Below are positions 9,926 through 17,526 of a stretch of DNA of 64,000 nt, piece after piece. A program made the translations under genes and the position numbers. The stretch comes from Hyphomicrobiales bacterium. GTDB lineage: Bacteria > Pseudomonadota > Alphaproteobacteria > Rhizobiales > Rhizobiaceae. The stretch is taken from NCBI GenBank assembly GCA_900469475.1, contig UBXG01000010.1, forward strand, positions 1 through 64,000. Direction: 5' to 3'. Positions within the stretch are counted from its first letter, which is position 1. Each line of letters opens with the position of its first letter. The notes under the pieces were generated by a model. The model saw only the letters and a list, made by a program, of their open reading frames with translations. It had not been told where the DNA came from and searched no databases.

Positions 9926-11185
9926 ATGGCGTCGACACTCTTTTCTCTCGTCAAGAAAATCATCCGTAAAGGTTCACTCAGGCTTACGCTCGCATCCGGC
10001 GAGACCCATATGGTCGGCGACGGAACCGGAGAGACGGTGGCCGTCCGTTTTGCCGATCAGCAGGCGGAAGATGCGGTTGCCCGCGATCCGACGCTCAAGC
10101 TCGGCGAAATGTATATGGAGGGCCGCTTCATCCTCGAGCAGGGGGACATCTACGAGTTCCTGTCGCTGGTGAAGCAGAATACCACCAATGAGATCTTCGA
10201 TTTCCGCATGGCGGCGCTGCTGCTCGGCCGCATCGCCTGGCAGCAGATCAAGAGCCGCTCGCCAATCAATCGCAACAAATACAATGTTGCGCATCACTAC
10301 GATCTGTCGGCGAAGCTCTTCGATCTCTTCCTCGATGAGGACTGGCAATATTCCTGCGCCTATTTCAATCCGCCGGGCATCAGCCTCTTCGAAGCGCAGG
10401 TCGCCAAGAAGCGCCATATCGCCGCCAAGCTGCTGGTCGAGCCTGGCCAGAAGGTATTGGAGATCGGCTCGGGCTGGGGCGGCATGGCCATGTATCTTGC
10501 CGAAGCCTATCCAGGCCTCGACGTGACAGGCATCACCCTCAGTGAAGAACAGCTGAAGGTATCGCGCGAACGGGCAGCCAAGCGCGGCCTCTCCGATCGC
10601 GTGCGCTTCGAGCTGCAGGACTATCGCTACCTGACGGGCAAGACGTTCGACCGCATCGTCTCGGTCGGCATGTTCGAACATGTTGGCATCGGCGACTACG
10701 GCAAGTTCTTCCGCAAGGTTTCGGAGCTGTTGGATGACAACGGCGTCATGCTGCTGCATTCGATTGCACGTCCGAAGCCGAGCTTTGCCACCAACGCCTT
10801 CATCGAAAAGTATATTTTCCCCGGCGGCTACATCCCCTCGATCGGCGAGACCACGCCGCCACTGGAAAAGGCAGGTTTGCTGACCAGGGACGTCGAAACT
10901 CTGCCAATGCACTACGCCTATACGCTGAGGCATTGGCGCAACCGCTTCGTGGCGCGCAAGGCCGACGCCGTCGCTCTCTACGACGAGAAGTTCTTCCGCA
11001 TGTGGGAGTTCTATCTGGCCGGTTCCGAAATGGGCTTCCGCTGGGACGAGCTGTTCATTATGCAGCTCCAGATCACCAAGAACCAGTTCGCCGTACCGGA
11101 CAACCGCAATTACATCGCGGAACGCGAGGCGAAACTGAAGGAATTCGAGGCAGGGCGCGCGCCTTTGGAGAAGGTGACGTTCTGA
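9926..11185 (+). CDS. cfa: cyclopropane-fatty-acyl-phospholipid synthase family protein
   Basis: An S-adenosylmethionine-dependent enzyme that adds a methylene bridge to unsaturated acyl chains of membrane phospholipids, a modification linked to acid and stationary-phase tolerance. The protein is 419 residues. The N-terminal domain (about 1-110) includes the family pattern PTLKLGEMYMEGRF. The catalytic domain includes NVAHHYDLSAKLFDLFLDEDWQYSCAYF, the SAM motif VLEIGSGWGGMAMYLAE (about 175-190) and EHVGIGDYGKFF. Rhizobia often carry two cfa paralogues; which one this is cannot be told here. A candidate CtrA site sits just upstream and a strong terminator just downstream. Confidence 0.94.
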   Translation: MASTLFSLVKKIIRKGSLRLTLASGETHMVGDGTGETVAVRFADQQAEDAVARDPTLKLGEMYMEGRFILEQGDIYEFLSLVKQNTTNEIFDFRMAALLLGRIAWQQIKSRSPINRNKYNVAHHYDLSAKLFDLFLDEDWQYSCAYFNPPGISLFEAQVAKKRHIAAKLLVEPGQKVLEIGSGWGGMAMYLAEAYPGLDVTGITLSEEQLKVSRERAAKRGLSDRVRFELQDYRYLTGKTFDRIVSVGMFEHVGIGDYGKFFRKVSELLDDNGVMLLHSIARPKPSFATNAFIEKYIFPGGYIPSIGETTPPLEKAGLLTRDVETLPMHYAYTLRHWRNRFVARKADAVALYDEKFFRMWEFYLAGSEMGFRWDELFIMQLQITKNQFAVPDNRNYIAEREAKLKEFEAGRAPLEKVTF

Positions 11186-11211
11186 GCCTCCGTCATCGCG
11201 CCGTTTGACGG

Positions 11212-11250
11212 GGCCGGACCGTGGAAAACTACGGTCCGGCCTTTTTTATT
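11212..11250 (+). terminator. rho-independent terminator of cfa
   Basis: A perfect 11-bp stem ggccggaccgt/acggtccggcc (11212-11222 with 11231-11241) is followed by ttttttatt. There is no matching T-run on the other strand, so it acts mainly on cfa. Confidence 0.93.
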
Positions 11251-11274
11251 CACGCCTGCACGTCGTCAAACTTG

Positions 11275-11709
11275 CTATCCGCCGACATGGACGGTGAAGG
11301 TGCCGTCTTGCACCGTACCATCCGTATTCAGTCCCGTAAGGCGCAGGGTGAACTGATCGGTGCCCGCAAAACCAGGGTTCGGCGTGTAGTAGACGATGTT
11401 GCCTTGAACCGTCTTGCCCGAGCATAGGTAGGCAGTGCTGTCTTTCGAAAACTTCGCTGTGACCGGCCCGTGCTCGACGTCAACCTTGCCGTGGGCAGGC
11501 TGCTTGATGACGCCCGTATAGGGAAATCCTGCAAAGGTGCAGTCTTGTTTCACAAGCGAAGCAGTGGTCACCTTCGTCTTTTTGCCAGGCGCCGCTCTTC
11601 CCGAAAACTGGCTTTGCTTTGCTCCGCCGATCGGAGTGCCGACGCAGCCGGAAAGCGCCATGCTGGCGGTTAGGATCAGACCTAGGGAGATCAGGGATAT
11701 GCTCTTCAT
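11275..11709 (-). CDS. putative lipoprotein with cadherin-like strand motif
   Basis: A 144-residue protein with a type II signal peptide: a basic start, a hydrophobic stretch and the lipobox LSGC (cysteine at residue 22). It should be lipid-anchored in the envelope. The C-terminal half contains VYYTPNPGFAGTDQFTLRL, which matches the consensus of cadherin-like/'tandem-95' beta-sandwich repeats (YTP..GF.GTD.F) seen in surface proteins, here as one copy. Two further cysteines (DCTFAG and YLCSG) could form a disulfide. The function is unknown. It is convergent with cfa. Confidence 0.8.
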   Translation of the reverse strand: MKSISLISLGLILTASMALSGCVGTPIGGAKQSQFSGRAAPGKKTKVTTASLVKQDCTFAGFPYTGVIKQPAHGKVDVEHGPVTAKFSKDSTAYLCSGKTVQGNIVYYTPNPGFAGTDQFTLRLTGLNTDGTVQDGTFTVHVGG

Positions 11710-11977
11710 TCGTTTCTCATCTTTTGAAATGGGGGGCTATGAGATGGCGGGCATTTGGTCATTGCGACCATTACCCACGATTGAGTATCTATACAGAAAT
11801 TAAATCAACGCGATAGGCTGCCACATGTCGAGCGGGGGCCGGATTGGAGCAACCTGAATTTGATGTTCCGATCGAATTCGCCGTCTTGTGGTTAAGGGAG
11901 CGGTAACGCGATCAGCATAATTTGCAGCAACTCTTGGGTCGGACGGCCCTTTGTATTGCGTATCATGGAGTTTCGTT

Positions 11978-12790
11978 GTGTTTGCAAAGTTAAGGTTCCT
12001 TTTCATTGGTGGCCTCTCCGCCGTCGCTTGTGCCGGCGCTGCCGAGGCGGGAGATGGCCAGCATTTGTGGTCGGGTGACTGGTACTTAAGCGTCGGTGCG
12101 GCCGGTTTCTCGGCACCGAAATTCGAAGGCGGCAAGCACAACAAGCTGCAATGGTCGCCGCTTGTGTCCATCGGCCGGCAAGGCCCAGGCCCGCGCTTTT
12201 CCTCGCGTAACGACAATCCCTCCTTTGCCCTGATCGAAAGCGATGCATTTCGCATCGGCATCGTCGGCAAGTTCGTGCCGAGCCGCGACAGCAGCGATGG
12301 CCGCGAGCTGAGGGGATTGAAGAAGGTCAAGTGGGGTGTGGAAGCCGGCGGTTTTGCCGAAGCCTATCCCACGGATTGGCTGCGCGCTCGCGTCGAAGTT
12401 CGCCAGGGTATTCGTGCCCATAGCGGCATCGTCGCCGATGCCGCGGTCGATGCCTTTACCGACATCACGCCGGAGCTTCGCGCCTCCGCAGGTCCACGCG
12501 TGACACTCGCCAGCAGCGATTATTTCGACACCTATTACGGCGTCAATGCACGCCAATCGGCTGCCTCCGGCCTCAGCGGCTACAAGCCGGGCGGCGGCGT
12601 CAAATCCGTCGGCTTCGGCGGCGCACTGACCTGGAAGGCCTCGCAGAACTGGACGACCAGCACCTTCCTCGAATATACCCGGCTTACTGGTCCCGCCGCC
12701 GACAGCAGCCTAGTGCGCGAGCGCGGCGACCGCAACCAGCTGCTGATCGGCGTTTCCGCCAGCTACAAGTTCAATTTCACCATGAACTGA
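11978..12790 (+). CDS. MipA/OmpV family outer membrane protein
   Basis: A 270-residue predicted outer-membrane beta-barrel of the MipA/OmpV family. It has a signal peptide (FLFIGGLSAVACAGAAEA), then WSGDWYLSVGAAGFSAPKFEG, a central block (VEAGGFAEAYPTDWLRARVEVRQGIRAHSG, in which GI.AHSG is typical) and a closing strand ending YKFNFTMN. Family members have been linked to peptidoglycan synthesis scaffolding or to envelope transport; the role here is not known. The start is uncertain: GTG 11978 gives a compact signal peptide, while ATG 11951 would add nine residues. Confidence 0.85.
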   Translation: MFAKLRFLFIGGLSAVACAGAAEAGDGQHLWSGDWYLSVGAAGFSAPKFEGGKHNKLQWSPLVSIGRQGPGPRFSSRNDNPSFALIESDAFRIGIVGKFVPSRDSSDGRELRGLKKVKWGVEAGGFAEAYPTDWLRARVEVRQGIRAHSGIVADAAVDAFTDITPELRASAGPRVTLASSDYFDTYYGVNARQSAASGLSGYKPGGGVKSVGFGGALTWKASQNWTTSTFLEYTRLTGPAADSSLVRERGDRNQLLIGVSASYKFNFTMN

Positions 12791-12797
12791 GCAACGG

Positions 12798-12825
12798 GCG
12801 AGGTCATGTTTCGTTATGGCCTCGC
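12798..12825 (+). terminator. possible terminator hairpin after the MipA/OmpV gene
   Basis: The inverted repeat gcgaggtcat/atggcctcgc forms 10 pairs with one G-T, around an 8-base loop. No T-run follows, so termination is only possible, not clear. Confidence 0.35.
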
Positions 12826-12864
12826 CGCTTGACCTCCGGTGCCGGATGTCACTACTACTCGCCT

Positions 12865-13827
12865 ATGCAAAAGACAGGCGACATCAACGGGCGCGTCGCT
12901 GACGCGCCATCCGGCAACTGGGTCTACCGCGTTCTGCCCCCGACGCTATGGCCTTATGCTCAGCTTGCACGCTGGGACAGGCCGATCGGCTGGCAGCTGC
13001 TGATGTGGCCATGCTTCTGGTCCGTGGCGCTTGCGGCCAATGCCTCCGTCGCCTCGGGGCAGGGCTCTCCCGGATTCGTGGTGATCTATCACCTCTTCCT
13101 CTATTTCGTCGGCGCCGTCGCAATGCGTGGCGCCGGCTGTGCCTATAATGACCTCGTCGACCACGAGATCGACATGTCCGTGGCGCGCACGCGCTCGCGC
13201 CCGCTGCCATCGGGCCGCGTAACGCGCCTGCAGGCCAAGGTATTCATCGCATTGCAGGCTCTGGTAGGCCTGCTGGTGCTGCTGCAGTTCAACTGGTTTG
13301 CCGTCGTGCTCGGTGTTCTGTCGCTCGGCATCGTCGCGCTCTATCCCTTTGCCAAGCGCTTCACGGACTGGCCGCAATTCTTCCTCGGCCTTGCCTTTTC
13401 CTGGGGCGCCCTGATGGGCTGGGCAGGTCTCTTCGGCAGCCTGTCGCTTGCCCCGATCGTGCTCTATCTCGCCGCCATCCTCTGGACCATCGGTTACGAT
13501 ACGATCTACGCGCATCAGGACAAGGAGGATGACGAGCTGATCGGTGTGCGCTCGACCGCCCGGCTTTTCGGCGATCAGACGCGCCTCTGGCTGGTCGGGC
13601 TCTATGGGGTGACGTTGCTCCTGATGCTGCTGTCCTTTGCGCTCGTGGGTACAAGCTGGCTGGCCTATCTCGGCCTGATCGTCGCCGGCGGCATGTTCGC
13701 CTATCAGATCGCCGTGCTCGACATCAACGACGGTGCCCAATGCCTTGCGCTATTCAAATCTAATAACCGCGTCGGCTTGATCATTTTTGCCGGGCTCTTC
13801 CTGTCGTTCCTGCTTCTTACTCCCTGA
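12865..13827 (+). CDS. ubiA: 4-hydroxybenzoate octaprenyltransferase
   Basis: An integral membrane prenyltransferase that attaches the polyprenyl tail to 4-hydroxybenzoate in ubiquinone synthesis. The protein is 320 residues with eight or nine hydrophobic segments. Both Mg-prenyl-diphosphate motifs are visible: NDLVDHEIDMSVARTRSRPL (about residues 94-113) and DTIYAHQDKEDDELIG (about 212-227). The substrate-entry motif RPIGWQLLMWPCFWSVAL lies near residue 37. ATG 12865 is preferred over codons upstream because it leaves the usual 20-30 residue hydrophilic leader. Confidence 0.95.
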   Translation: MQKTGDINGRVADAPSGNWVYRVLPPTLWPYAQLARWDRPIGWQLLMWPCFWSVALAANASVASGQGSPGFVVIYHLFLYFVGAVAMRGAGCAYNDLVDHEIDMSVARTRSRPLPSGRVTRLQAKVFIALQALVGLLVLLQFNWFAVVLGVLSLGIVALYPFAKRFTDWPQFFLGLAFSWGALMGWAGLFGSLSLAPIVLYLAAILWTIGYDTIYAHQDKEDDELIGVRSTARLFGDQTRLWLVGLYGVTLLLMLLSFALVGTSWLAYLGLIVAGGMFAYQIAVLDINDGAQCLALFKSNNRVGLIIFAGLFLSFLLLTP

Positions 13828-13841
13828 AAACGCAAAGATTT

Positions 13842-13876
13842 CGGCCGCGGGATTGGTTTCCCACGGCCGGTTTTTG
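13842..13876 (+). terminator. rho-independent terminator of ubiA
   Basis: The stem cggccgcggg/cccacggccg (13842-13851 with 13860-13869, one mismatch) is followed by gtttttgg. It sits between the convergent ubiA and DUF6101 genes. Confidence 0.8.
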
Positions 13877-13905
13877 GTGATATTCGGTTTTCGAGCCCTA
13901 TCGGC

Positions 13906-14472
13906 TTAATGTCTGGCGATGATCTCGCGGCCCTGGATCTTCATCTTGATGCCAAGCTTGCCCGTCGTGCGGCGCACGAGGAAGCGGGGACGGCGGTTTG
14001 CGAAGTAGGAATGGCGACGACGCGGCTGGCTGTCCTGCGAGCGGACGCCGCCGAGATGTTCTTCCAGCGGACGGGCCACGCCGTCGGCTTCGATCATCAG
14101 CATTGGAATACGGAAGGCTTCCGACCAGGAGCGCCAGTCGGCGGCGATATCGCTCAAGTCATGAGCGACGAGAAGGGGGATGCAGAGATCCGGATCGGAG
14201 TGATGCAGTTCCAGCGTGACAGTAACTTCGCCATCGCCATGGTCGATGGCGCGGGCTGCAACACCCTTGAATGCACGCTTGGGCAAGGCGACGGACAGCG
14301 GCAGACCGCTGGACGGCAGGATCTTGCGCAGCACGGCGCCGCGCTCATCGATCGTAATGGTGACGTCACCCTCGGCACCTCGCATGGCATAGCTGACCTG
14401 TTGCGGGAAGCGCGCCGGATCAAGCCGCAGTGTGGTTCCAGCCCAGTCGGGCTTCAGGACGGTATTAGTCAT
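13906..14472 (-). CDS. DUF6101 family protein
   Basis: A 188-residue soluble protein without signal peptide or membrane segment, of a family restricted to Rhizobiales-type bacteria. It starts with KPDWAGTTLRLDPARFPQQVSY. The middle is strand-rich (VTITIDERGAVLRK, EVTVTLELHHSDPDLCIPL) and includes VAHDLSDIAADWRSWSEAF. The C-terminus is highly basic (RRRHSYFANRRPRFLVRRTTG), suggesting nucleic acid or anionic surface contact. No function is known. The family assignment is from recollection of its conserved core. Confidence 0.78.
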   Translation of the reverse strand: MTNTVLKPDWAGTTLRLDPARFPQQVSYAMRGAEGDVTITIDERGAVLRKILPSSGLPLSVALPKRAFKGVAARAIDHGDGEVTVTLELHHSDPDLCIPLLVAHDLSDIAADWRSWSEAFRIPMLMIEADGVARPLEEHLGGVRSQDSQPRRRHSYFANRRPRFLVRRTTGKLGIKMKIQGREIIARH

Positions 14473-14790
14473 CGATTTCTCTACCCTTGCTTTACCTGAG
14501 AGCCGGTTGTTCCGGTCTTCTCTCGGAGAACTTTTGTCCTCTCGTTGTTGGGCAGATTAGGCGCCGTCCCTTCCAGACAGCTTAAAAATCGAGGTTAAGA
14601 AAACTTTGCGTCCTCAAATGGTTAGCAAAGTTGAATGCATCAGGGTTTCCATAAGGTGAATACAGGGCAGGGTGGTGCATCAATATAGTGCACGCATTGG
14701 ATGAGTGCCTGTAAGTCTCAGGTAAGGTTTATATGAAATAATGTCAGCTAGATTCGCCGCTTTTATTAGAGATCTATTGGGATTCTGCTG
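14473..14790. other. intergenic region with divergent promoters
   Basis: About 320 bp between the divergent DUF6101 and DUF1217 genes, moderately AT-rich near 14580-14700. I see no gene, strong hairpin or clear operator in it. Two TTAA sites near 14582 and 14596 are nine bases apart and do not match CtrA spacing. Confidence 0.5.
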
Positions 14791-17307
14791 ATGATTTCCA
14801 CTTATCTTGGTTATACGATCGCAACCAGAGATATGACGACGTCGCTCAATCAGGTGGCGCAGCAGTCGCAAAACAAGCGTTCGATCGACTATTACAATGC
14901 CAACATCGGCAAAGTAAAAGACGTCGACAGCTTCCTGAATGACTATCAGTTATACAGTTATGCGATGGAAGCCTACGGGCTTTCCGACATGACCTATGCC
15001 AAGGCCTTTATGAAACAGGTCTTGACCAGCGACCTCAGCGACTCCAGCAGTTTCGCCAATAAGCTCACCGATCCGCGCTATAAGGAATTCGCTGCGGCGT
15101 TCAATTTCGGCACGAGCGCGACGGGCTCGACGAATACCGCGCAAACCAGCACGCAGGAAGACGACCTCATCGGGCTTTACCAACAGTCGTTTACGAATGA
15201 GGAGACGTCGGCGGCGACCGAAACGAGCTATTACAGCCAGAACATCAGCTCGGTAAAGACGGTCGATGATCTCCTAGGCAATACCCGCCTGCGCAATTAC
15301 GTGCTGCAGGCCTACGGCGTCGATCCGACCTATGTATCGAATTCGGCTCTGAAGCAGATGCTGACGAGCGATCCCAGCGATCCGAACAGCTACGTCAATC
15401 AGAACGGCAGCGCCGCCGACAAGGCTCTGGTGGCGGAATTCAATTTCAATGCCGACGGCACGGTCAAGACATCGACGCCGGACGGCGACACGGCCTATTA
15501 CCAGGCCAATATCGGCAACATCACGTCGGTCGATCAGCTGACGTCCAATCCGCAACTGTTTCAATACGTCAAGACGGCTTTCAATATCCCGTCCTACATC
15601 ACCGCGGATCAGTTCAATGCATCGGCCAAGGATGCCGCTACCGCGAGTTCGAACGGGCTGACCGCCGTCATGGCCGAGTTCAATTTCCAGAGCGATGGCA
15701 CCGTCGCATCCGGCTCGCAGGTGCAGACGTCCGGCCAGATAAGCGCCACCACGGCCGGCTATACCGCGAACTACCCGGGTGGGCCGCAGACGCTCAGCCA
15801 GCAGGCCGATGTGATGAGCGCCTATAATTTCACCGTGCCCTCGTTCGTTACGAGCGTCGGCGCGGCCGATAACGATCTCTATTACAAGAATCATATCGGC
15901 TCCATTACGTCGGTCGACCAGCTGACATCGGACACGCGTCTCTTCGATTACGTCAAGACGGCTTACGGCATCGATCCGACGACGCCCGCCGCCGTCTTCA
16001 AGAATGCCTTCGCCGATCCGACGACCGCCGCCATCTTCGGTCTGACCGACGCTGTCTCCCAGTTCAATTTCCAGTCGGACGGGACGCTAGCTTCCGGCCA
16101 GACGGCGCAGTCCCAAAGCGAGATCGACGCGGCCTCCAAGGCCTATATGAGCAACTACCAGTCGTCGCAGTCGAACCTGAATACGGATGCGGTCAACAAC
16201 TATAAAAACCGCATCGCTGACGTGAAGACCATCAAGGATTTCTTTGCGAGCAACACCTCCGACAGCAGCGCCGCCAATGACAGCGCGCCGGAGCTCTATC
16301 AGATGGCGCTGCGCGCCTACGGTATCGGCGAGAACGAAGTCACAAAGTCACAGCTGACCAGGATCCTCGAAAGCGATCCCTATGATCCGAAGAGCTACGT
16401 CAACTCGCTGAAGGATTCCCGGTTCACGGCCCTTGCCAAGGCCTTCAATTTCGACAGCAAGGGCAATCTGAAAGCGCCGGTGCAGGCTCTGTCGCAGACG
16501 CAGATCAACAGCTATATCTCGCAATATTCCCGCCACAGCACGGCGGGGCTGTCGGGTGCCGAACTGACTAAGGCCAACAACGACGCCAAGACAGCCGCTA
16601 CTTATTTCGCCACCAACATCGTCAAGGTGACCAGCGTCACGGATCTGCTCGCCGACAGCAAACTTACGAATTTCATCTTGACGGCTAACGGTATCGATCC
16701 GAAGACGGTCGATACGGCGACGCTGAAGAAAGCTTTTGCCTCCGATCCGTCCGATGCGAAGAGTTTCATCAACACGGCTGACGGCGCCAAGTTCAAGAGT
16801 ATCGTCGAGGCGTTCAATTTCGGCACTGACGGAAACCTGACCGACAGCAAGCTCGGCACGGCGCAAAACCAGGGCGCGCTTTCAGCGACCAATGATCTCT
16901 TCCTGCATCAGACGCTGGAAGATCAGCAAGGTGACAGCAATCCCGGCGTGCGCCTGGCGCTTTATTTCCAGCGCAAGGCGCCTGATATCAACTCGATCTA
17001 CGACATCATGGGTGATGCCGCCCTTTATGAGGTCGTTACGACCACCTTCAATCTGCCGAGCTCGATCTCCAACATGGACGTCGATACCCAGGCCAAGATG
17101 CTCGGCAATTTCATCAATGTGAGCGACCTGCACGATCCCGACAAGCTCAATCGGCTGCTGCAGCGATTCTCGGCCATGTACGACCTGCAGAACAATACGA
17201 CCTCCTCGACATCCCCTGCGCTTTCGATTCTGACGAGTTCCTCCCCGGGCGTGGGTATCAGTGCCGACACGCTGCTTTCCATCGCGCAGCTGTCCTCATC
17301 GCGCTAA
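14791..17307 (+). CDS. DUF1217 repeat protein, seven repeats
   Basis: An 838-residue protein of the DUF1217 family, found in rhizobia and often near flagellar genes. It begins MISTYLGYTIATRDMTTSL and has no classical signal peptide, like exported flagellar axial proteins. I count six repeats of roughly 70-110 residues. Each opens with a YY..NI..V..VD-type segment, continues through an AYGI/DP motif and SDPSDP-S-YVN, and closes in EFNF or AFNF. A seventh, divergent copy near residues 722-795 (YFQRKAPDINSIYDIMGDAA) ends the protein before a Ser-rich tail. It is rich in N, T, S and D and has no cysteine that I noticed. A surface, flagellar or secreted role is inferred. No flagellar genes are adjacent here. 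Confidence 0.85.
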   Translation: MISTYLGYTIATRDMTTSLNQVAQQSQNKRSIDYYNANIGKVKDVDSFLNDYQLYSYAMEAYGLSDMTYAKAFMKQVLTSDLSDSSSFANKLTDPRYKEFAAAFNFGTSATGSTNTAQTSTQEDDLIGLYQQSFTNEETSAATETSYYSQNISSVKTVDDLLGNTRLRNYVLQAYGVDPTYVSNSALKQMLTSDPSDPNSYVNQNGSAADKALVAEFNFNADGTVKTSTPDGDTAYYQANIGNITSVDQLTSNPQLFQYVKTAFNIPSYITADQFNASAKDAATASSNGLTAVMAEFNFQSDGTVASGSQVQTSGQISATTAGYTANYPGGPQTLSQQADVMSAYNFTVPSFVTSVGAADNDLYYKNHIGSITSVDQLTSDTRLFDYVKTAYGIDPTTPAAVFKNAFADPTTAAIFGLTDAVSQFNFQSDGTLASGQTAQSQSEIDAASKAYMSNYQSSQSNLNTDAVNNYKNRIADVKTIKDFFASNTSDSSAANDSAPELYQMALRAYGIGENEVTKSQLTRILESDPYDPKSYVNSLKDSRFTALAKAFNFDSKGNLKAPVQALSQTQINSYISQYSRHSTAGLSGAELTKANNDAKTAATYFATNIVKVTSVTDLLADSKLTNFILTANGIDPKTVDTATLKKAFASDPSDAKSFINTADGAKFKSIVEAFNFGTDGNLTDSKLGTAQNQGALSATNDLFLHQTLEDQQGDSNPGVRLALYFQRKAPDINSIYDIMGDAALYEVVTTTFNLPSSISNMDVDTQAKMLGNFINVSDLHDPDKLNRLLQRFSAMYDLQNNTTSSTSPALSILTSSSPGVGISADTLLSIAQLSSSR

Positions 17308-17526
17308 CGGGTCCGACAAAAAATTTAACCTGTCTCATTGCCGCACTTCTGTGCGGCTGAGCTGCGTCATGCCCTTGTTTCCACAGAGATTTCGAGAATA
17401 TTCGGACATGTTTTCCGGGTGCGGAATGGTTGCTTTCCACAAGCGCAGGAAGGAACTTATTAACCATCCTTGCCCTATTCGATTTGAGAAGCCAACGGCA
17501 ATATCAATGACTGGGTTGCAGGTCTC

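Noticed and set aside
14582..14600. Two TTAA sites upstream of DUF6101
   Set aside because: The spacer is nine bases, not seven, so it does not match the CtrA arrangement.
17341..17362. Hairpin gccgcac/gtgcggc after the DUF1217 gene
   Set aside because: Short stem with no T-run; not enough to call a terminator.
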